A stretch of DNA of 64,000 bases from JBAOHV01 sp963714875 (GTDB taxonomy: Bacteria; Actinomycetota; Acidimicrobiia; Acidimicrobiales; Microtrichaceae). Each line of letters begins with the position of its first letter. The stretch's first letter is position 1. The translations under genes and the position numbers were made by a program. The stretch spans positions 62,001 through 126,000 of the forward strand of contig CAVQQI010000008.1 of the NCBI GenBank assembly GCA_963714875.1, written 5' to 3'. The notes under the pieces are model-generated. The model did no database searches. It saw nothing but the letters and a program-made list of their open reading frames with translations, and was not told the DNA's origin. Shown in pieces: positions 55,409-62,907 of this stretch.

Positions 55409-55658
55409 GGCGATCAACATCAAGGACGCAACGACCGACCGCCTGGCTCGCGAGCTGGCCGAGCTGACCGGGCAGCCGATCACCCTGGCGGTGCGTACCG
55501 CCATCGAGGAGCGGTTGTCCCTGCTCCGTCGTCGCGAGGCGATCGCCGGCACGCCGGACCTCGCCGCGATCATCACCCGCGGGCGTGAGCGGCCGTTCCT
55601 CGACGAGCGAGCCGAGACCGAGATCCTCGGCTACGGCGACGACGGGCTCCCGGCGTGA
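55407..55658 (+). CDS. vapB: VapB-family antitoxin
   Basis: 83 residues: AINIKDATTDRLARELAELT is a ribbon-helix-helix or AbrB-like DNA-binding start typical of the Rv0623-type VapB; the C-terminal half EAIAGTPDLAAIITRGRERP would wrap the toxin. Its start lies on the operator palindrome. Its stop overlaps the next start by four bases. The tail GYGDDGLPA is the usual antitoxin end. Confidence 0.88.
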   Translation: MAINIKDATTDRLARELAELTGQPITLAVRTAIEERLSLLRRREAIAGTPDLAAIITRGRERPFLDERAETEILGYGDDGLPA

Positions 55659-55867
55659 TCGCGGTCGACACGTCGTCGCTCGTTGCGGTGGATCTCGAAC
55701 ACGCCCGGGTGGCTGTCGCCGCATGGCGCCGGTTCGGCAAGGGCCGCCATCCGGCTGGTCTCGACTTCGGTGACTGCTTCTCGTACGCCGTGGCTCGCCT
55801 CGCTGGTTGTCCGCTGCTGTTCAAGGGCGACGACTTCGCGCAGACCGACATCGAAGCAGTGCTCTGA
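55655..55867 (+). CDS. vapC: VapC-type PIN-domain toxin with internal deletion
   Basis: 70 residues; intact VapC is about 130. The start VIAVDTSSLVAV carries the first catalytic Asp. It is then joined directly to DLEHARVAVAAWRRFGKGRH, GLDFGDCFSYAVARLAGCPL and KGDDFAQTDI, which is the C-terminal half with the later Asp residues. The missing piece (about 55-60 residues) holds the conserved Glu and the helical clip. Expected outcome: no RNase activity, antitoxin still free to bind DNA. GTG start overlaps the VapB stop. Confidence 0.8.
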   Translation: MIAVDTSSLVAVDLEHARVAVAAWRRFGKGRHPAGLDFGDCFSYAVARLAGCPLLFKGDDFAQTDIEAVL

Positions 55868-55900
55868 GCACGCGCGGCCGTGGCGCGCAATGATCGAGAC

Positions 55901-57608
55901 ATGGATCCGACACCGCTCGAAGGACTCACTGCCGGCGACGAGGCGGAGGGGGATTCGGGCAGCGGACCGTGGTGGAGGTCCACCTCGATCTACCAGGTGT
56001 ACCCGCGGTCCTTCGCCGACTCGAACGGAGACGGGATCGGTGACCTGCCGGGTGCGCTGAGCCACCTGGGTCACCTTCGGGACCTGGGCGTCGGCACGGT
56101 GTGGTTCTCGCCGTTCTTCGCGAGCCCACAACGCGACGTGGGCTACGACGTGAGTGACTACCGCTCGGTCGCCGCGGAGTACGGCACGCTCGATGACGCG
56201 CAACGGCTGATCGACCACGCCCACAGCCTGGGGCTGAAGGTGCTGTTGGACCTGGTCCTGAACCACACCTCCGAGGAACACCCCTGGTTCATCGAGTCGC
56301 GCTCGTCGCGCGACAACCCGAAGGCCGACTGGTACGTCTGGGCCGACGGTCGCACGTGGCCAGGCGGCGGCCGACGCCCTCCGAACAACTGGCGGTCCGA
56401 GCTGCAGCTCCCGGGCGCCTGGCAGTGGGGGGAGGAGCGCCAGCAGTGGTACCTGGCGACGTTCCTGCACTTCCAGCCGGATCTGAACTGGCACAACCCC
56501 GAGGTCCGGGCCGAGATGTTCGACATGATCCGTGGGTGGCTGGAGCGCGGGGTCGACGGCTTCCGCCTGGACATCTTCGGTTCGATCATGCACGACGCCC
56601 GACTGCGCGACAACCGGTGGCGGCCGCAGGTCCACCAGGGGCTCCCACGACTGCAGGACCCGGCTCGGACGCTGAACACCGAGGAGTGCTTCGAGCTGGC
56701 GACCGAGCTGCGGTCGGTGTGCGACGAGTTCGACGGCGACCGTGTGCTGCTCGGCGAGGTGTTCGGCCCGAGCAACGTGCTGAAGAACTACCTGCACCAT
56801 CGGGGACGACCCGGACTGCACCTGGTGTTCGCGTTCGACTTCCTGGCGGCGCCGTACCGCGCGACGACACTGCACCGTCTGATCGAGCAGCTATGAGGCG
56901 GACTTCCCGTCGCCGGACCTGCCGACGCTGGTGCTGGAGAACCACGACCGCGCCCGGAGCCTGTCGCGGCTGGGCGGGAACATCGCCAAGGCCCGGGTGA
57001 TGGCGACGTTGCTCCTCACGCTGCGCGGGGTGCCGGTCATCTACCAGGGCCAGGAGATCGGCATGACGAACCGGTACATCCCGCTCGCCGAGGCCAACGA
57101 TCCGATCCCGGCCGTGGTGGCTCGCTTCCTGCCCGAGGCGCTGAACAAGCGTCTTCCGGAGCGGCTCAATCGTGACGAGGTCCGCACGCCCATGCAGTGG
57201 GACGCATCACCGGGAGCGGGGTTCTCGACCGCGGACGCGACGCCGTGGCTGCCCATCAACGACAACCACGTCCAGGTGAACGTCGAGTCCGAGACCGGCG
57301 AGCGCGACTCGCTGCTGGAGTGGTACCGGACGTTGCTGCACCTGCGCAGCGCACACCCCGCGTTGCACGACGGCGAGCTGAGCCTCCGGCCGCTGGCCGA
57401 CGGTGCCGACGGTGCCGACCTGCTGGTGTACGAGCGGACCAGGGGAGCGGATCGCCTGCTCGTCGCGGCGAATCTGGGCGACGAACCAGCGGTGGTCGAC
57501 GTGCCGTCCGGTGCGTCGTTGGTCCTGTCGAGCGTGGCGGAGAGCGCCGTCGGATCCGGATCGGTCTCACTGGCTCCGAACTCTGCGGTGATCGTCGAAC
57601 TCGGCTGA
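55901..57608 (+). CDS. GH13 alpha-glucosidase (oligo-1,6-glucosidase-like), one frameshift
   Basis: About 568 residues stitched. The ATG at 55901 leads to IYQVYPRSFADSNGDGIGDL, then DLVLNHTSEEHPWF (region I), GFRLDIFGSIMHDA (nucleophile Asp, region II), and VLLGEVFGPSNVL (acid/base Glu, region III). At about 56893 an extra C makes a premature stop; the next frame gives LPTLVLENHDRARSLSRLGG (region IV) and EVRTPMQWDASPGAGFSTAD. This is the GH13_17/23/31 alpha-glucosidase set, cytosolic, cleaving small alpha-glucosides such as isomaltose or maltose. Confidence 0.88.
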
Positions 57609-57649
57609 GAGCTCGGCGATCAGCCGCCGACGGGACGCGTGGCGACCCC

Positions 57650-59740
57650 TCAGGACCCCGATGAGGAAGCAGCGTCCTTTCCGGGCGGTCCGCCAGGTGT
57701 GAATCCTGTTGCGGGGCACTCGCCGACGGTGCCGTCGCTCTTGATCGTCATGCGCCAGGTGCCGCCGGTGGGTACATCGAGCAGCGGCGAGGGCCGGTCC
57801 GCCGCTCCGCTGCCGTAGTCCTCGCCGTAGGGGATGTTGTAGTTGTCGGAGAACTGGTACATGACCTTGCTGTAGAGGTTGTACGGAAGGAACGTCTCGG
57901 TCGACCCCTTCGGGCGGGCGGCGTCGAAGGCGGGTTGTCCGCCTTTCGGTGCAGCGGGCGGAGCGACGCTCTGCCAGAACCCGGCGGTGTTCGTCCCGTA
58001 CCGGCCGCCCCAGTAGCCGTAGGTGAAGGCGGTGACGAAGTCGCGGTAGATCGAGTTGTAGACGTCGTCGGGCGCCGCCAGCTCGGGCTGTCCGTCGGTC
58101 ATCCCGTTGCGAGGCACGCCATCGACGGTGTAGCGGGAGCTCTGGTCGTAGATCCCGGTGAGCAGGTCGTTGTTCGAGGTGACGTTGCCGTGCTGGTCGG
58201 TGTTCACGCCGTCGAATGCGATCGTCATCGCCTTGCCGTCGATCGCGCCCGACCCGGCCCGGTCCTTGGCCGGATCCGGTCCCACGGCGATCGCGGAGCG
58301 GATCGTGCCCTTCAGCGTGACGCCGCTGTCATCGACATCGGCGGTGTAGGCGTACCAGCCGGTGTCGGCCGCGTCCGCGCTGCTGGATCCCGGAGTGAAC
58401 AGGCCTTCCACCTGCAGGGTCGATCCGGCCATGGAGCGCATGTACTTCTCGAGGCTCGGCCAGCCCTGGGAGAACGGGTTCGGCGTGGTGGCGGGAGGGG
58501 TGCCGCTCTCGTCCAGCTGCTGCGCCCGCTGCTTCGGGCTCACCACGCGGACGAAGTCACCGTTGGCATCCTCGACGACGACCTGCTTCCAGTTGCCGCC
58601 GTCAGCGCCCTCGACGGCGGTGCGCAGCCCGTCGACGATGGTGCACGTGCTGCCCTTGTAGGACGAGGTCTCGATCGCCACGGAGGTCGCGTCCGTGCTC
58701 GACGAGGCGTAGGTGGCCAGGTCGATCGGGAAGCTGAACTGGTCGACGTTGGTCATGTCGCCCTGACCCGGGTAGGCGAACTCGACGTTCGCGAATCGGT
58801 AGTCGGTGGTGTCGAACGACGGTTGGGTCGCGGGGAGGTCGGTCGTGACCGGCGAGCCCAGCGACACCCACAGCAGTCCCGAACCGATGCCCTGACCCAA
58901 CTCGAAGGTGTAGGCATGCCCGCCGGGGACGTCGGCATCGGGCTCCAGACAGGTGAGGGGCACGCTGGTGTTGATGAGGTCCCGCGGAGTGGCGTCCCAT
59001 GTGGGCATGGGTTCGCCGTCGGGAAGGTTGCCCCCCAACTGGACGCCGGTGAGCGCCACGAAGACCTGATCGTCGGGGTAGCCGGACTCGTTGACGATCG
59101 ACATCTTGACCGGGGTCGTCGGCGAGCCCTTCGTGTCGCAGTTCTTCGGCGGCGCCGTGGTGGTTGTCGATGAGGAGCCCAGCTGTGTGTCGGTGCCGTC
59201 GATGAACACAGCTGCAGCGCCGAACGTCGTCGGGAGGTTCCCGTCGGCGCCGGCGGCGAACGACCCCAGCCCGTCCGGTTCATCAGGTTCGACCATCACG
59301 GCGTCATAGCGCAGCGTGCCTGACGCGCCGTCATAGACAGGGTTCGACAGCGTGGCGATGACGGTGTCGGCGTCGTCGGACCCCTCGGTGAGCACGATCG
59401 CGGCGTTCGGCGGGTCGTCGCCGAACTCGTCAGCCCACGCCTCGACGAACGCTGCGGTGCTCACCGATCCGGCACGGCGCTCCGGGCGATCACTGAACAC
59501 GACCGTCGAGGTCGACACATCGGTGAGGACGAGGGTGTGGTCGTCGCCCGAGCGGGTCCAGCTCCCGCCGGCGGCGCTCTGGGTCATCAGCTGTTCGGTT
59601 GCACCCTCCGCGCCCGAGCTGTTGCAGGCCGACGCGACCACGGCCAGGGCGAGCGCGGTGCCCACCGAGCGTGCGACGACGGAACGTCGGCGGGAACGTC
59701 GCTCGATCGCGAAGGGGGTGGACGACGCGTCGTGTGGCAT
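57650..59740 (-). CDS. GH64/thaumatin-like beta-1,3-glucanase lipoprotein
   Basis: 696 residues from the ATG at 59740. Signal peptide with lipobox ALALAVVASACNSSGA. An N-terminal domain of about 140 residues (DDHTLVLTDVSTSTVVFSD, FVEAWADEFGDDPPNAAIVL) precedes a Thr/Pro linker. The C-terminal catalytic-like part has MSIVNESGYPDDQVFVALTG, VYNSIYRDFVTAFTYGYWGG and LYSKVMYQFSDNYNIPYGED, the GH64 pattern of laminarinases that release laminaripentaose. The catalytic pair (Glu/Asp) is not pinned down. Membrane-anchored and extracellular. Confidence 0.8.
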   Translation of the reverse strand: MPHDASSTPFAIERRSRRRSVVARSVGTALALAVVASACNSSGAEGATEQLMTQSAAGGSWTRSGDDHTLVLTDVSTSTVVFSDRPERRAGSVSTAAFVEAWADEFGDDPPNAAIVLTEGSDDADTVIATLSNPVYDGASGTLRYDAVMVEPDEPDGLGSFAAGADGNLPTTFGAAAVFIDGTDTQLGSSSTTTTAPPKNCDTKGSPTTPVKMSIVNESGYPDDQVFVALTGVQLGGNLPDGEPMPTWDATPRDLINTSVPLTCLEPDADVPGGHAYTFELGQGIGSGLLWVSLGSPVTTDLPATQPSFDTTDYRFANVEFAYPGQGDMTNVDQFSFPIDLATYASSSTDATSVAIETSSYKGSTCTIVDGLRTAVEGADGGNWKQVVVEDANGDFVRVVSPKQRAQQLDESGTPPATTPNPFSQGWPSLEKYMRSMAGSTLQVEGLFTPGSSSADAADTGWYAYTADVDDSGVTLKGTIRSAIAVGPDPAKDRAGSGAIDGKAMTIAFDGVNTDQHGNVTSNNDLLTGIYDQSSRYTVDGVPRNGMTDGQPELAAPDDVYNSIYRDFVTAFTYGYWGGRYGTNTAGFWQSVAPPAAPKGGQPAFDAARPKGSTETFLPYNLYSKVMYQFSDNYNIPYGEDYGSGAADRPSPLLDVPTGGTWRMTIKSDGTVGECPATGFTPGGPPGKDAASSSGS

Positions 59741-59866
59741 CTCGGGCTCCTGTCCGTGCCCGTTCCGATCGGACCGGACCACCCGGGTGTGAGAATTCGC
59801 CGGTGCGAGCCCGGCGAACCCGGCCGGGGACGCAGATCTGGCCGATGTCGTTAGGGTTCGCCCCCC

Positions 59867-60205
59867 ATGGTCCTCGTTGTGCTCGCGCTCGTTTCGGGGC
59901 TGTCCTTCTTGCGGTACGGCATCCGGATCCTGTTTCGGGCTCCGCTGAGAGAGGAGTTCACGCGCTACGGGATGCCGAAGATCCGCACCTTCGTCGGTGC
60001 GATGGAGGTGCTCGGCGGGACCGCGGTGCTGCTGGGCCTCGGGTTCGCGCCGCTGGGGGCCTTCGGTGCCGCCGGGCTCGCCCTGCTGATGGTGCTCGGT
60101 CTGGTGGTGCGCATCAGGATCGGTGATGCGCCACGGCTCATGGTGCCCGCGGCGTGCCTCGCCGCAGTGAACGCCGTGCTGGTGGTGCTCTTCCTCAGCT
60201 CGTAG
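59867..60205 (+). CDS. DoxX-like small membrane protein
   Basis: 112 residues with four helices: LVVLALVSGLSFLRYGIRIL, AMEVLGGTAVLLGLGFAPL, GAAGLALLMVLGLVVRI, and AACLAAVNAVLVVLFLSS. The pattern FxRYGxPK.RTFVGAMEVLGG is that of DoxX-like/DUF417-type proteins of unknown biochemistry. It converges with a second DoxX gene, overlapping by 11 bases. Confidence 0.75.
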   Translation: MVLVVLALVSGLSFLRYGIRILFRAPLREEFTRYGMPKIRTFVGAMEVLGGTAVLLGLGFAPLGAFGAAGLALLMVLGLVVRIRIGDAPRLMVPAACLAAVNAVLVVLFLSS

Positions 60206-60596
60206 GCGTCTCGTCCTGCGCCGGCGGGCCGTTCAGGATCGCGGAGGTCGTCGCGAGCGCGAGGACCGATGCCGCAGGGATGTAGCGCTTCACGGGGTCT
60301 CCCACCTTCAGATGCATGGCGATGGCGCCGACCATGAACCCGGCGAGACCGATCGATGCGGGCCGCACGAGCCTCGGCGCAGCGTGACCCGCCAGGAGCA
60401 GTCCGGCCAGTCCCACCTTCGCGGCGCCGACCACGTACATCTGCTGCTCCGACAGCCCGTACTCGTGGAACTCCTCCTTCATGTTCGTGGCATCACCGCC
60501 GCGATAGCCGGTGTCCTTGTTGAACCTGTTGAACCAGACGTTCAGGATCCACAGCGCTGCGGCGGTCTGTGCGAGCTTGCCGATGACGTTCTTCAT
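60195..60596 (-). CDS. DoxX family protein
   Basis: 133 residues: first helix LAQTAAALWILNVWFNRFNK, then MKEEFHEYGLSEQQMYVVGA, AKVGLAGLLLAGHAAPRLVR, FMVGAIAMHLKVGDPVKRYI, and PAASVLALATTSAILNG. The KVGLAGLLLAGH...GDP order is DoxX. Its 3' end overlaps the DoxX-like gene tail-to-tail by 11 bases. Confidence 0.78.
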   Translation of the reverse strand: MKNVIGKLAQTAAALWILNVWFNRFNKDTGYRGGDATNMKEEFHEYGLSEQQMYVVGAAKVGLAGLLLAGHAAPRLVRPASIGLAGFMVGAIAMHLKVGDPVKRYIPAASVLALATTSAILNGPPAQDETPTS

Positions 60597-60692
60597 GAGT
60601 GGGGTGTGCCCTTCCGACGATGAGCCCCCGAACCTACGGGCACGTGTGACGCCCGAGAAGGCAGGGTGACGGTCCTCGTTCGAGAACGTCGG

Positions 60693-62058
60693 TCAGCCCG
60701 TACCGCAGCGATCGATGGCTGGCTCGCCCGCGAACCGGGCAGCGAGCCATGCCGCAACGTCGTCGGCGGCCTCGGCGAGCACGGCGTCGTGCCCGGCATC
60801 GGGGTAGGTCCGGTGGTCGACGTCGGTGCCGTTGGAGCACAACTCGTCGACCAGTTCGGCGGTGAAGGGCGGGAGCACCGAGGTGTCGGCCTCGCCCTGG
60901 ACCACGAGCAGCGGGCCCTGCGCTGCGGTGGGATCGAGCGGTGCCCAGTCGTCCATCACCTCGGCCAGGCGCTCGCCGATGGCGGGACTGGCGAGCATCT
61001 GCTCGGGGTCGATGTCATCGAAGCCGGGAACGGCCTCTTCCCAGCACCCGTGGGTGAGCAGGGCGGCGCGGGTCGAGGCCTCGGGTCCGAGCGCCACCCG
61101 CGGGTCCAGCTCGGGTGCCACCCCGGCGACCGCCTCCAGCAGCAGTGCGCCGTAGCCCCGGCCCTCGACCAGGAACATCAGCGGGGCGACCTCGCTGAGT
61201 CGCGGTGTCGGCGCCGCGACGACCGACCCGCGGTAGTCCAGCTCCGCCGGCGCGTCGGCGGACCGCTCGTCCACGGCGAGCGAGGCGAGACCACCCTCGG
61301 AGTGGCCGACGGTCGCCCACTGCGGGCTCAGCGGTGCGGCGTTCGTCCAACTGGTGCGCGGCGGCGACCGAGTCGACGGTGGCGCGGGCCAGCTCCTCGC
61401 TGCGGTGATAGGTGTGCACGCCGGGGGTGCCGAGCCCGTGGTAGTCGGTGGCGGTGACGACGTAGCCCTGATCCAGCAGGCGACGTGCCTGCGCTCCGTA
61501 GTCGTCGTAGACGAGGTTGCCCGTCGCGCTCGGCGCGCACCGATCCGCGATCCCGGTGGTGCCGTGCGCCCAGGCCACCACGGGTCGGCCGCCCCCGGGT
61601 GCCGCGCCGTCCGGCACCAGCACCATGCCGCTGACCACTGCAGGGGCGCCGTCGGCGTCGGTGGACCTGTAGAGGATCCTCCAGCCCTGTGCGCCGGCAA
61701 GAGGGCCGGTGAGCTCGGCCTGCTCGGAGCGCAGCACTGCGCCGGGATCGGCGGCGCCGACCTGGGTGGGGTCCAGGGTGGTGACGTCGTAGAAGGCCGG
61801 GTCGGCGGTTGCCTCGGGGCTCGGGCCGTAGGGGCGTGGCGCGTCGGGGAGAGGCACCGACGGGGCCGCCCAGTCGCTGGCGTGCTGACCGGGCGGAACG
61901 TAGGTCTCGCCGGCCTCGACCGCATCGACCGGGCCCTCGCTGGTCGCTCCGGTGGCGTCGTTCGCGCTGTCGGCACTGTCGCCGGAGCTACAGGCTCCGA
62001 GGAGGAGGCCCGCAGCGAGCACGAGCGCGGCGCGTCGGATCGAACTCGTCGCGGCCAT
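60693..62058 (-). CDS. Secreted lipase lipoprotein (LIP/secretory-lipase family), one frameshift
   Basis: About 455 residues stitched. ATG at 62058; signal peptide and lipobox VLAAGLLLGACSSGDS. Then GWRILYRSTDADGAPAVVSG, PVVAWAHGTTGIADRCAPS and VVTATDYHGLGTPGVHTYHR. The frame shifts near 61340; the next frame has the nucleophile elbow WATVGHSEGGLASLAV, LEGRGYGALL region, acid in VVQGEADTSVLPPF and His in PDAGHDAVLAEA. This is the fungal-type secretory lipase fold common in actinomycetes, hydrolysing triglycerides or esters outside the cell. Confidence 0.85.
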
Positions 62059-62135
62059 GGCGCACGGTAGCCCGGAGCGCACCCGATGTCGGGGGAGCCC
62101 GCGCCCCGGCGGGCGACGAATGGCCTCAGCGACGC

Positions 62136-62417
62136 TCAGCGCATCATCCGCCCGATCGCCGCCATCAGTTCGTCGGCCTGGGCATCAGCACCCTTGGGCC
62201 CACCCTTGCCGCCGGCGAGGCAGTGCCGGGCGTGGCCGTCGAGCAGGCCGAGCGCCACCTTGTCGAGAGCTGCCCGGATGGCGCTGATCTGGGTCAGGAC
62301 ATCGATGCAGTAGCGGTCCTCGTCGACCATCTTCGACACGCCACGGACCTGGCCCTCGATGCGGGACAGCCGCGTCTGGAGCTGGTCCTTGGTCGCGGTG
62401 TACCCACGCTGGGTCAT
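62136..62417 (-). CDS. csoR: CsoR-family copper-sensing repressor
   Basis: 93 residues. The copper-binding Cys-His-Cys set is present: YCIDVLTQIS and LDGHARHCLAGG, with the typical DUF156 helices (LQTRLSRIEGQVRGVSKMVD) around them. Copper(I) binding releases CsoR from GC-tract operators. Two such boxes lie at 62455-62497 between this gene and the divergent copZ-like/copA operon. Strong assignment. Confidence 0.95.
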   Translation of the reverse strand: MTQRGYTATKDQLQTRLSRIEGQVRGVSKMVDEDRYCIDVLTQISAIRAALDKVALGLLDGHARHCLAGGKGGPKGADAQADELMAAIGRMMR

Positions 62418-62454
62418 CAGAACCTCCGTGTTCGGGACTCGTGCCGTTGCCCAT

Positions 62455-62497
62455 GATACCTGTCGGGGGTATCGTTCACTATACCCCCAATGGGTAT
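62455..62497. promoter_or_regulatory. Two CsoR-type operators
   Basis: Box 1: GATACC, seven bases, GGTATC at 62455-62473. Box 2: ATACCC, five bases, GGGTAT at 62481-62497. Both have TACCC/GGGTA arms, the pattern of CsoR sites. They lie between the divergent csoR and copper-export genes. Confidence 0.85.
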
Positions 62498-62550
62498 CAT
62501 GGACAGATGGATGAGTAGGGTTGGGGTATCGAATCAGGAGGAGCCGTCAG

Positions 62551-62760
62551 ATGAGCACCGAAACCACCCTGAGCGTCGTCGGGATGACCTGTGGGCACTG
62601 TGTCAGCGCGGTGTCCGGCGAGCTGTCGGCGATCGACGGTGTGCGCGACGTCCAGGTCGACCTGGACAGTGGGCGTGTGCAGGTCATCAGCGACGGGCCT
62701 CTGGAGCACGAGTCGATCCTCGAGGCGATCGACGAGGCCGGCTTCGAGTTGGCTCCATGA
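62551..62760 (+). CDS. copZ: CopZ-like copper chaperone
   Basis: 69 residues with one HMA domain: TTLSVVGMTCGHCVSAVSGE has the Met-Thr-Cys-Gly-His-Cys copper site. VSGELSAIDGVRDVQVDLDS and the strand RVQVISDG complete the beta-alpha-beta-beta-alpha-beta fold. It hands Cu(I) to the CopA ATPase encoded two genes later. The ATG follows an AGGAGG site. Its stop overlaps the next start by four bases. Confidence 0.9.
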   Translation: MSTETTLSVVGMTCGHCVSAVSGELSAIDGVRDVQVDLDSGRVQVISDGPLEHESILEAIDEAGFELAP

Positions 62761-62906
62761 GCGTCCCGGTGAAGCTCGGCTCGTTCGGGCTGCTGCTGGT
62801 CGTGGTCCTGGTCGCCGCCTTCATGCTCGGCGCGGCGGTCGGACCACTCGACGACGGTGTCGGCGAGCCCTCGATGGAGATGCAGATGGATCACGGAGGA
62901 GGCTGA
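62757..62906 (+). CDS. 49-residue membrane mini-protein with Met/His tail
   Basis: Begins by ATGA overlap with copZ. Basic start MSVPVKLGSF, one helix GLLLVVVLVAAFMLGAAVGP, then a 20-residue tail ending MEMQMDHGGG. The Met-x-Met-x-Met-Asp-His tail could coordinate Cu(I)/Cu(II) on the outer face. Translational coupling and position between copZ and copA tie it to copper export. I do not know a named family. Confidence 0.75.
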   Translation: MSVPVKLGSFGLLLVVVLVAAFMLGAAVGPLDDGVGEPSMEMQMDHGGG

Positions 62907-62907
62907 G

